From: Neelides folsomi
Lineage: Eukaryota; Arthropoda; Collembola; Neelipleona; Neelidae
Assembly: GCA_034687125.1 (NCBI GenBank)
Contig: JAQGBZ010000184.1
Span: forward strand, 1-64,000
DNA: 64,000 nt
Direction: 5' to 3'
How positions within the stretch are numbered: the stretch's first letter is position 1; the number at the start of each line of letters is the position of its first letter. The notes under the pieces are model-generated. The model saw nothing but the letters and a program-made list of their open reading frames with translations, searched no databases and was not told where the DNA came from. Positions 13,801 to 24,404 of this stretch are shown one piece after another. Made by a program: the position numbers and the translations under genes.

Positions 13801-15284
13801 GTGTGCACTGGAAATGGCAGCCCTTGAGATTCAAGGGAACGGCGACTCTGGGACGATGGTGACGGAGGACCACATCAATCGAACGATTGAATCCTTAGAG
13901 TCGGAGGAAACTCCGCTCAATGACTTCATTCGACGATGTTTGTCCGAAGGACCAGAAGGGAGGCCGACGACGCGAGAGCTTCTTTTCCATCCGGCACTCT
14001 TCGAGGTTCCATCGTTAAAACTCCTCTCCGCCCATGCCCTCGTCAATGCGGCTGCTAACATTAGCGAGTCGATAACTGACGAGGCGCTTCAGAGGCATTT
14101 TGGACCTGAGACTGTGGTCGCTGAAATTCGTCGCTCCAATTCGCCAGACTCCCCTCCCACACTCCAATTCAGAATGTCTGATGTACCGGTGTCCGAAAAA
14201 CTTGAGAAGTTCGTTGAAGATGTCAAGTAAGTGTTTTCACTGTTTTTATTATAATACTAATAGATTTAACATTTATGAGCTAAAGTGGGTTAAAGTGCTT
14301 TTTCTAATAAAATTCTAATTAATGCTAAAATACAATTAATGTTTGTTTTGTTAAGGTTTGGAATTTATCCTTTGACGTGTTTCGAGCTTCCAGTGCCGCT
14401 TCCACCCCGACAAACCGCATCAAGCCCTGAGGTCGTGGACAGTGTAAAATCCGCGAGCCCTGAACCTCCCGACATCGAGGCTCGAAGGGTCACGAACATG
14501 ATGTGTAATGTGAAGGCACGGGATGAAGGATCTGGGCTCATTGTAATACCAAATTTCCCACACCCACTCCTTCAGTTGTTTATGAAAGTGATCCTTTAGA
14601 TGACGATCCTCGTTCGCATGGAGGATAAGATGAATCGCCAGCTGTCCTGTACTGTTTCCGAGACTGACACTTCCTTCGAGCTCGCCTGCGAACTCGTTTT
14701 CTTTGGTTTCATCCATGAGGCAAGGCTCAGCTCCATTCTCTCTCACTTTATCTTATCAATCTTATCAATGAGAAATATAGTAAAGATCTGATACTTTTCG
14801 TATTAAATCATTGAAGCATATTTATATTGTATAAAATTAGATCTTTATTTTCAATATATATGATATAATGTTCAAATGACTACTCAAACAAATAATATAT
14901 AGGTATACTAGGTAGCAATATGTTATACGTACATTTTGTGAATGAACTCTTTCAAAAGTGTAGAATTATTTTTCGATTGAAGAGTTGATAACATGATATT
15001 ATACAAAAAAAGTCAATACTTAAATGTAAATTGTATGAAAAAAAATGTAATATTGGAGATTTGAGAGAAATTGTTGCGTTTGATATTGAACGGCTCAATG
15101 TTGACTTCAGGGTGACCGGGACAAGGTGGCTCTTCTGATTGAGGAGTCTTTGAGCAGTCGAGTGAACGGTGGCGGAGACTCGACGGTCGTCCTTCCACCT
15201 GGTGATTCTCCTCAAGCCCTCAGCGGCGGTTCTTTGTTCCCGCTCGAACCAACCCTGCCGATCCCAACTCCCACCCTTGGCTGA
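10855..15284 (+). CDS. NRBP1: Nuclear receptor-binding protein (NRBP/Madm) pseudokinase adaptor
   Basis: Encodes a 543-residue pseudokinase, close to the ~535 residues of vertebrate NRBP1, an adaptor in signalling, ER-Golgi transport and growth control. Exons: 10855-10995, 11276-11500, 11682-11812, 11926-12020, 13265-13348, 13752-14226, 14356-14542, 14600-14719, 15111-15284. Residues ~25-47 hold the acidic ESEILEESPCGRW motif shared with the family; the kinase-like domain follows. Catalytic motifs are degenerate: the VAIK lysine is replaced (VVWNEV), HRD reads HGN (177-179) and DFG reads IGS (195-197), as in known NRBPs. Downstream, AVDIYSFGMCALEMA and RELLFHPALFEVPSLKLL are near-invariant family blocks; the C-terminal FGIYPLT and MEDKMNRQLSC blocks also match. 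Intron 8 uses a GC donor and intron 7 is only 57 bp, both placed by family length. NRBP1 and NRBP2 are not distinguished; arthropods usually have one copy. The 3' end converges on the cuticle gene. Confidence 0.95.
12021..13264 (+). other. NRBP intron 4 (1.24 kb)
   Basis: AT-rich intron between codons for IGS and VAPD. A more GC-rich stretch at about 13060-13260 carries short open frames on both strands, but none is needed for the protein and none resembles a known family. Confidence 0.6.
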
Positions 15285-15323
15285 GCCGCTCCGCACGCAA
15301 TCACTGAACAGGTTTAACTAAGT

Positions 15324-18154
15324 CTAGGAAAGGATGACGGGTTGTCGACGTTGTTGGAGCGGTCGACCCGTAAGGATCCCGCCAACTCGCTCCGGCACTC
15401 GTTGTTGAACCGGCTGTTGTTCCTCATCTTCTTCCGCTTCCTCTTCGGCCTTCTTGTTGGGGTCGCAAGGGTTCCCGCTCTGGTACTCATACTCCCGCTG
15501 AGAAATATTTAATTATGATACACTATTATTATATATACTAAAAATACATTGTAAATACGCTCTTGATTATATTTAATAAAATATTCTAGTTGACGACATG
15601 AATGCTTTGTGAAGGATTAATAATAAAGCTAAGTTAAATAAGGTTTGTTATACGAAAGTGTTGAGAGGAAAGAGAGAAGTATTGATTTGTTAAGGTGGAA
15701 AATATTTTAAATGTTTAACCTTGTTTCCATCTGGGTCAACGTATCCGTATTTTCCTCTCACGACGCAGTCGATTCCCTGGAAAAAAAGTAAAGGAAGTTT
15801 ATTACCTAATTATTTAACATTGTGGAGTTTGTTTTGTTTTTGAGTATAATAGATACCGAGGGATTAGTTTTATACTCCGAGAATTTCAACCATACATCAC
15901 AGTTAAAGTATTGAAATGTTAATAATGAATTAATTTTAGTCACTTTCATTTACCAATTCATCAAAATTATAGATAGATAACATTTTTTACTAAAATATTT
16001 TTGAAAGGGATCAACAAAGTTACCTATTTCTCATACGCACCATTAACGTAAAAAAAACTAACGAGTTCGTGTGAAATACTAAAATATGTATATTAGTTTT
16101 TTTCTTCATTGGATTTAATCAAAAATCAAAATTGTCTCTCTGAGCTTCAAAAGACCTAGCCACATTAATAGTCACAAAAAACACGTTTAGGTACTAACAT
16201 TATTTTTGAAATTCTTCGAATTTTTGGAATATTTATAATGGGAGGAATTGGGAGTAACATTGCTACTATTATAAATAACATTTGGAAGAATATTATGATA
16301 AAACTGAACAATGAACTTACAAGCGTTTCTTCTTTGAAAGTTCCATCTTCGTTCTCATAGCCCCAAGACATGGACCCATCGTCATTGGTCTTCATAAATC
16401 GGTTGATGGTTTGCACTGGCGGCGGTGTCGAAAGTCTTTGCTTTCCTCCTTCTAAATGAACCCGATTGTCTTGTCCGAATCGGACCGGCTGATTAGCAAT
16501 CACTCGGTTGGGTTGAGGACGGCGGGATGGAACTGCCGTTGCCTGCAATACACCATTTGCTTACAATTATGATAAATATCATATTTATAATTAATAAGGA
16601 ATAGTTTGAAATCCTACAGGCTCTCCGGAGGCAATCTCTAAATCTTATCAATTTTAATCCTATATTTATCTTTAATGCTTTTGGGTTCATTAGTTCAACC
16701 TTCTATACAAAAAGAAAATATTTATAAATATATATATATATACTTAATTTTGTGATGTCTATGATCTTTTTAGTATTTATTCTCTTACTTTTAAATGAAT
16801 GTCTCTAGCTATACTTTTTATTCACGGTCCCAAGAAACGATCAATGAGTTGAAGTTACTTTTAAAATACATCTAAGCTCTTTTATATCATACACGAGTTT
16901 AAAAACTCATTTTAATTATAATTTATAAATCGTTATCATATAAATGTTTCTGCAAATTTTGAGCTTGTGCAATTTATCATAATTTATAAATATTTCAATT
17001 TCTCAATTTCTAATAATGACACTCTTTAAATAATTTGTTCTCTTTAAACTTCAAATCAATGGAAAATTCCTAATTCAATTGAACTGCAAAAGGTAATTTC
17101 GGTTTATAATTTATATCGAAAGTGTTAATTGTAGAATACCTTACATTTGTCAATTAAGTTGATCGAAATATTGTTTATCCTTGTTAACTTTAAAATAAGA
17201 AAGAGATGCACTTGTAAATTATATGAGCCGAATTACAAGACTTCGTTTGAAAAAAATTTCGACTTGAAGAGTATAGACTGTGTACATTCTTGAATGGAAA
17301 TAAAACATATAATGTTTTTAAAGGTTGAAAATCCTTTTCAAAAGACTTTTTGCCTATTTTTTAACTTCATAAAAATCAAATTGCATTACAAATCATGCAA
17401 ATTAATAATATATTAATTTTACCTGATATTGTTGTGGTTGTTCAACTAATATTTGCTGCTGCTGTTGTGGCTGTTGAGGAACGACGAATCTTTGTGATCC
17501 TGGAAATTGTGTTCGTTGTGGTTGTTGAGGATTTGGAGTAATGCGATATTGTTGGGGTTGTTGTGGCTGTGCTTGTACAGAGTTAGTCGTTATTCTAATC
17601 GGTTGTCGACTTGGTTGTCTCGGTGGGGGAGTTGGTCTTTGAGTCGTTGCAGGAACTTGGGCTGGTTTTTGTGGTTCTTCTTCGTATTCGTCCTCGTATT
17701 CCTCTTCCTCTTGGGGCGGAAGGGACGGAGATTTGAGAAGCAACGGCCCTGGAGTGGCCGAAGGGAAAGGAGGAAACGTCCTTAGAGGAAGTGGCGTTTG
17801 GGAGTAAGTAGGTTGAGCAGTCGGTTGATGTGTCACTTGGTATTGTTGAGGTCCTTGCGGTCCCTGGAAGGCAAATGGACGGAGATTTCCTCTTTGGGGT
17901 AAAAGTTGAGGAATGGAGTTCAATTGCGGAACGGCATTTTGAGCAGTGAAGTGGGAAGGAGGGCCAAATGTCAGGGCTTGTTGGTATGCTGGTCCTTCTT
18001 GTCCGCCAATGATGACAGGTCGCGGGCCGCCCCCGCCAAGTTGCACTGATCTCTGAGGTGCTCCCATTACGCCATGAAGTAAGAGACATATCTTTAATAT
18101 TAAACGGCTGTTAAATGATTGTAGATCAAGTTGTGTAATTAACATCATTTCCAT
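15324..18154 (-). CDS. Cuticular protein with Rebers-Riddiford (chitin_bind_4) domain and long P/Q-rich region
   Basis: Predicted secreted structural protein of the chitinous exoskeleton, 394 residues. Exons: 18154-17423, 16542-16321, 15776-15720, 15497-15324, all joined in phase 0. The N-terminus has a basic/polar stretch, then a hydrophobic core (LILKICLLLHGVMG) and a likely cleavage before APQ near residue 36. Residues ~37-270 are low complexity, rich in Gln and Pro, with a Glu-rich patch (EEEEYEDEYEEEP). The R&R core spans exons 2-4: DGSMSWGYENEDGTFKEETL, then GKYGYVDPDGNKREY, ending near NPCDP. Two cysteines (GIDCVV and NPCDP) are unusual for this family. The acidic tail EEEAEEDEEQQ ends in a short basic C-terminus. 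The start is uncertain: a separate upstream exon encoding the first residues, joined near TTAAAG/ATATG at about 18086, is common in cuticle genes and cannot be excluded. Resembles CPR-family proteins such as Cpr97E-type; orthology not established. Confidence 0.88.
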
Positions 18155-21100
18155 GTAATGACCATCTTTCAAAAGTTGTTATGTGTGTTAATGATACTGC
18201 TCTGTTCCTCTCAATTACTACTCTATTGCTTTTGATGAATGAGTAAATTGATTTTTCCACTTATTATCAAGCTCATTGATTTCCCATCAATAAATGTTCA
18301 CACATGTGGATTGAAAAAATGGACAATTCCCTGTGCCCTTATTAGACCCATTTATGGGAACGAGATTGAGATGCACACACTCTGTACATGAGGGATACAG
18401 AAAGTAAGAGGGAAGCATTATACTTTATACAGGAGTCGTGAATTCCCCACCTCGTAAATCAAGGTACAGAACTTCTTCCGCTTTCTTCATCATGGGCCAT
18501 GTGAGTGAAGGGGGATTATCCAACATCACGTAATGGTCTCATATATGAATAAATATGAGAATTGATTCACAAACTGTCTCGAGGATTGGGCAAGGGGGCT
18601 TTTGTGGTTTGGACGGTTATTAGTGTTATTAGTTATTAAAAGGAACTACCAGATTTACCGATCAGCATACATATGGTGATATGCCCATTATTTGATCTAC
18701 ATTTTGGACCCACCAACTTTCACTCCATTTGAAGGATCACGTGGGGCGACGAAGAGATATCTCAAGTCGATTCTGCTCTGCTTTTGTTTCTTATCTCGGA
18801 AATAATAATAAGTTTTTGGCATCGGCTTCTCTTGTTGCAAGAACTTGTTAACGCCTCCGTTGTATTTCCCGACCACAACAATAAAGGGACATCTATCATT
18901 CAATGGGTCTTGGGGATGTTAAAACCTTTCCGCATCCATATGCAGAATATTACCAGTGGCCCAAAAACATTGATGTCCAATTATTCCCATATGATGCAAG
19001 AAGTCCTAATACATTCGACCGCTACTTACCAATATTTAAATGCTTGTTAAATTCCACTTTCTATAGGGGTATACATAAGTAGATGCTTATTACTCCCATA
19101 TCCACGTTAAGATCCTATATGGAATGTTCAACCGATGATGTTTGAATGGGTGGGTTTTTTGTAGGAAACGGCATTCCTCATCGTAAAATGTTACGAGACT
19201 AAATTTCCATGCTGTGGTCTTAATGAATAACAGAATCCATATCAGATAATGTCAGATATAATACCCCATTAGCATTATATAATGCACCTTTAGGTAATAG
19301 AGATGCAAAAATGAGTTTAGTTGATGAAGTGACAAGGGAAAATGGAAGGATATGAATGAGGAATTGAAAAGAGAAAACAGAATGATTTAGTCCTACTCTG
19401 AATTAATATGAGCTTTAATCTGCTCGCGTAAATTATGAGGAGCTCTCATCATCTTTGCAAAAGTTCTACTCAGAGGAATGATGATGAAGGGAACCACAAT
19501 AATAGGTTTCACATCCCTCCTACGTCGCATCCCATTAAAAGACTTCACTCCACGATATAAATTGGAAGCTGAGAACATGAAAGTGAGCGAAGTGGAACGT
19601 GTATTTAAGGCTTAATCGTCCGCTAACTATCCCAACAATGATGAGAAGGGATGATGGATTGGTGAAGATGTGAGGAACTCACCGCTCAAATCCCTCAACA
19701 ATTTCCAATGAATGGAAAGAGAGAGAGAGAAAACTGAGCGAGAGATCGGACGGGGCTTGTTCTCAGTTTCGCACCTCCAATTTGGAGATGAACTTAAACT
19801 TCAGTCTTCCCTGAAGAATCGCTTCTCAAACATAACTAGACTATGAATAGAAAAAAAATGAATGACGATGGTGGAAGTGAATGAGAGATTGATGATTGGG
19901 AAGTGAGTCCTTTTTTTTCACTTTAATGTTTCAATTTCACGTTTATCCGCATTAGGATCTTTAATGTTCCCTCGTCAAACCTTCCATTGGGGGTAGCTAA
20001 ATGGGATGAGATGGAAGATTAAGAGATGAGAAAGCTGGGGATGAATCTCCCATTTATTTTAATTGGGTAAACAAACACGTAAAATAGAAATTAGATTTTT
20101 AGAGGATTTGCCTCTCGGATTCACATAATTTAAATCTGTCTTTTATATTGTGAAATTCTTTTTAGAAAGTTGGATCTTTTCCAATGAGAATCAAAAATGT
20201 GATGTTGATACTTTGAAGGGATTTCAATTGACTAAATATATCTTCATTTTATGCCTTTCAGCTAAACGGTCTCTGAAGTCTCTGAAGCCAGAAGCCACAA
20301 ACCGCAAATAATATAACAATATAAATAATTAACGTCACTCACGTGAACTGATATAAAATGTGTACAATGTACAAATACACTTATGTCCCTTTCATTCATT
20401 AAAAAATCACTATCTACAGATACCTTTACCTGCATAGTAAATATATACTGGTGATATTACAGTAGTATGAAATATATTTATAAATATGAACTGAATATTT
20501 CAGGTATACCTAAAAGGGCTTGGGAATATCAGGCTAAAATAATGAAAATACTATCTTTTATATCTAAAAAATTGAATCTCAAGCTTACATAAATGTCTTT
20601 GTTTTGCCGGTATTTAATGTAAATATCAGTAAATCTTCATACAGCAATATTTAAATATGAAATTCTTACATGCATTTATACCTTGATGCTTGATTTACTA
20701 GTTTGTATTTGGTTTAATCAGTTTAGTAAATATTTTGTAGTTATCCTAATTATTTACATATCCTAAATATACCTCTTACTGGTTGTGGTTTAATGGCAGT
20801 TTTATATTTTTTATACTTTTAGAATATTGTATTAGTAATTTGACTTAAAATAAAGTTTAAGGGAGTTTAAGCGAAATGAACCAGAGGATTAATTAACTTA
20901 CCGAGACTAAGTTAGTGATCATGTTGAAAGTCCAATGCAGGGTTTTGTATTCAAAAACTTTGATCGTTTAATCCTCAACTAAAATAGTAGAATTGGCGAG
21001 AAGAGATTTTAGGAGTAGAAATCTTGAAGTTTCAACTCACAATTCCTTTCACCTAAAGAAGAGAGGGCTTTTATAATGGAAGACGGAGGGCCCCGCCGCT

Positions 21101-22194
21101 CCCACCTCCTTCACTCTTCAATTCTTCTACAATGAACGTCGTAGACACTTTGCTGCTCACTTTCAAACTTCAAGTATATTTACTTGCCTGCCTCCTCATG
21201 TAATGGCACAAATGACTCTTGCAGGTCACTTCTTTTGTCCCATGCTAAATATGACCTATCAACCTCTCACATCTCACTTTTACAATTTCATCTTGATTTC
21301 AGTTCAACATTCTCTACTGCACAACTAACTTTAATGTATTCAAGTCATTCAACTTATAAATCTGAGTTCACTACTAATATGAGTAAATATAAATATGTAT
21401 GTATGGACTAATGGCTAATAAATATTTATCGGATCTCCTTTCATAATTTGAAACTTATTAAATCATTTGCTCCAACAATTGGTTCTTTAAAATTCCTCCT
21501 CTTTTTACACAATTTAAATTAGCAATGAGATACTTATGAACTATTACAAAATTAATTTCTATACAACTAGAGCATTATGTATAATATTTGTACATATACG
21601 AGTACTAATTATTAAAAAAATATTTATATGATATGGGTGAAATCAAGATGTAGAAATAAACAAAACGTGAAAAATACCAAATTCTAATTCAAATTCTTAC
21701 TCATCAAATTATATTCTTTAATTATCCGTTATATATTTATTTTATTTAGTAAATTATTTAATATTTATGAATTGCACAAAGGTGCAAGCATCATCCGACC
21801 AGATTTTGATGAGAGAAACGGTTTGGTTCAATTGATGATCAATAAGAGACATTTGCTTGAGTCTAAATACTATTACTTGCGCATAAATTGTACATTTCAA
21901 ATCCTCACTCAACTAAGGATAATTGAATTGACTTTAAATCCAAATCGTAACTATTTTCACTTTAACCGATTTTAATACATTATAAGCCCAACTTTCTTTT
22001 AGAAAATAATACTCATACTTCAACGAGCTAAAAACTCTTATTTTTAAACAGAAAGTTCCATATGGATATGGAGTCACAATCTAAGTCATTTTAGGAATCA
22101 ACTTTTGACAGCATTTGTCAAAAAATTAACGTTTATAGCATAAAACTTAACTTGACCAATTGTTTTCACTTGAATTGACACTCTATAGAAGATA
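18155..22194. other. Intergenic region between cuticle gene and CREC gene
   Basis: Four kilobases, mostly AT-rich. Two minus-strand open frames stand out, 18697-18912 (Tyr/Lys-rich, no ATG) and 19393-19578 (61 codons with ATG, preceded by TTAAATAC about 30 bp upstream). I recognise neither and found no convincing splice pair joining them; see findings. A GA-rich tract is near 19720-19745. The rest holds nothing identifiable; the right end should contain the CREC promoter. Confidence 0.45.
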
Positions 22195-23702
22195 ATGAGT
22201 AAGTTTGTGAAGTTGTCACTGTTGGGGATTACGTTGTCATTTGTTGGCATTGCATTTGGAGCAATTGCTGCTGCAGGTCACTCCCACCAGCGTTCAGGAA
22301 GAGAGCGTGAAGAAGATGGAGCGTACAGCCCAAGAGATACGTCACACTTCGCTGATGGGGATCATCACTCTGATTTTGACCACGAAGCTATTCTTGGTAA
22401 ACTAATCACAAATTTTATTATATCCATTTCAATAAATTGAAAAAAGTATAAATCCAATGTCATTGACAGGAAGCACCAAAGATGCTGAAGAGTTTGACAA
22501 TTTGCCCCCTGAAGAAGCAAAGAAGCGTCTTCGGATTCTAGTCGAAAAAATGGACTTGAATAATGATCGACAAATTGAAAAACAAGAGCTAAAAGCCTGG
22601 ATTATTCGCTCATTCAGGTAAATATCATATTTAAAACTACATAATATCTAATATGCAATTAAGTCCATTGTTCCACCTCGAAATTTTCAAGTAAAAGTTA
22701 TATGACTATTTACATTTTTAATGTAGGATGTTATCACAAGAGGAATCTGGCGAGAGGATGAAAGAAGTCGATTCGAACACTGATGGTAAAGTCACTTGGG
22801 AAGAATATGTACAAGAAACCTATGGGGTTAACATTAAAGATCTCAATGTCCCAACCGAAGATCTGGAAGAGCAAAAAGTGTGTAAATTATTGATTTATCA
22901 CCTATTGATAAATAAACTAAAACCAATGCCTCGCCGAACTTAAGGTTTTTTTCATTCAGATGCTCGCAGATGACAAAGCTCTTTTTGCAGCTGCTGATAA
23001 AAATAAGGATGGATTTTTAGATGAAAAGGAATATCTTCCTTTCTCCCATCCTGAAGGTGAAGAAAATATTAATTATTTAGGTTGTATAAAAATAATAACT
23101 TTTTGAATACTTTAAAACAGAGGATCCCGAAATGCTTCCAGTTATACTTAAACAAACTTTAGATGATAAGGATTTGGACAAAGATGGGTACATCAATTTC
23201 AAAGAGTTCGTCGGAGAAAAAGGTTTTTAAATAAATATGATGAATATTAGAATTACAGGAAATATGTATAAAACATGTAGAATTGAAATTATCAAAGTTT
23301 ATCAATGTTATAATCATAGCCAAAGAAAAAGATGTAAATTGGCTTGAGGGAGAAAAGGACAAGTTTGACAACGACTATGATAAAAATGGAGATGGAATTT
23401 TGGATAGACAAGAGATTCTTTCATGGGTTGTTCCAAGCAATGAGTGAGACCATAACATTCCAAAAAGCTAAATACATCGTAATGAATTGTTTAAAGTTTT
23501 ACATTAATCCTTCAATGAATGAATTTTTAGAGAGATTGCCGAAGAAGAGGTGACGCATTTGTTCGCTTCAGCAGACGACGATCAAGACAATATCCTCACA
23601 TTTGATGAAATAATTGACCATCATGATATCTTTGTCGGAAGCGAAGCAACTGATTATGGAGATCATTTACATAATATGGACAGGTTCAAAGATGAGCTCT
23701 AA
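22195..23702 (+). CDS. CREC-family six-EF-hand calcium-binding protein (reticulocalbin/calumenin-like), ends KDEL
   Basis: Encodes a 331-residue calcium-binding protein of the secretory pathway, matching the usual 315-331 residue length of reticulocalbins and calumenins. Exons: 22195-22396, 22470-22617, 22727-22877, 22960-23056, 23121-23222, 23320-23443, 23531-23702. An N-terminal signal peptide ([20 protein letters not shown]) precedes a His-rich segment. Six canonical EF-hand loops are visible: [60 protein letters not shown] and [12 protein letters not shown]. The [10 protein letters not shown] block near the C-terminus is a CREC signature. The last residues, RFKDEL, form a KDEL-type ER retrieval signal, where relatives more often end HDEL or HDEF. 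Role by family: ER luminal calcium buffering and chaperone-associated protein folding. Whether it is calumenin, RCN1 or RCN3 is not decided. AATAAA lies 280 bp past the stop. Confidence 0.94.
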
Positions 23703-23981
23703 CAAACTACAGTGTCAACTCTTTTGTAGTTTGCCCTTAACTCAAAGTATTAATCTGATTTATCAATTTGGCCTTTTTGCTACATGTTTCCAATAATGAA
23801 TTAATGCGCTTCCCTTCTTGCCTAATTCTTGTATTATTCCTTCCTTAAATATTATACTTATTGAAAAGTATACTTTGATAAATTAAATTTTAAACCTTGA
23901 CTCAGTACTGATAGATATTATTAATTTTAATTGTTAATATTGTCGTCGTGTCCCAGTGCCATTATTACAGATATTACAACT

Positions 23982-23987
23982 AATAAA
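23982..23987 (+). terminator. Candidate poly(A) signal of the CREC gene
   Basis: AATAAA about 280 bp after the CREC stop codon. AT-rich sequence makes chance hexamers common, so the assignment is tentative. Confidence 0.35.
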
Positions 23988-24404
23988 AACATGTGAATGT
24001 CTTTATGTTTTAACAAAAGGATACTTTAATCAATTCAAATCATCATTTAACAAGCATACAATTAACTTTCTTATATACCCATATTATTGATTTTCTTTAT
24101 TATTTTTAATTTCATTATTAGGCATATTCATACAATACAAAATACATTAACTATGGATTAGGTACAGACTCTCTACAGAGTACAGATATATATTTGCGCT
24201 CACCCCCTAGCACCCTTCCCAACCTTCCCTATATTCTTAGTGCATTTCATTTCATCAAGTGATTCAGTGCGAAAAGGCGGCCTCCAGGAGGAACACTCTC
24301 GTTCTTATTTTATAAACACAAAATTACTAAATATCATCGAATTATGTATTTTTAATCATTAATATTTTAAATAATATTGTTTAGCTAATTAAGATTAGTT
24401 TAAT
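23988..24404. other. Short intergenic stretch, CREC to SETD2
   Basis: Contains the probable SETD2 promoter and 5' UTR. A TTCAGTGCG initiator-like sequence near 24265 is followed by a GC-richer segment (about 24274-24300). TTTAG at about 24381 could be an acceptor if the 5' UTR is spliced. No other gene. Confidence 0.4.

Noticed and set aside
14952-15296. Minus-strand open frame over the last NRBP exon
   Set aside because: It is the antisense shadow of the C-terminal NRBP exon, whose sense frame fits the family in length and sequence.
17507-18089. Other long frames over the first cuticle-gene exon
   Set aside because: Shadows produced by the repetitive CAA/CCA-rich sequence; only the frame with the signal peptide joins the R&R exons in phase.
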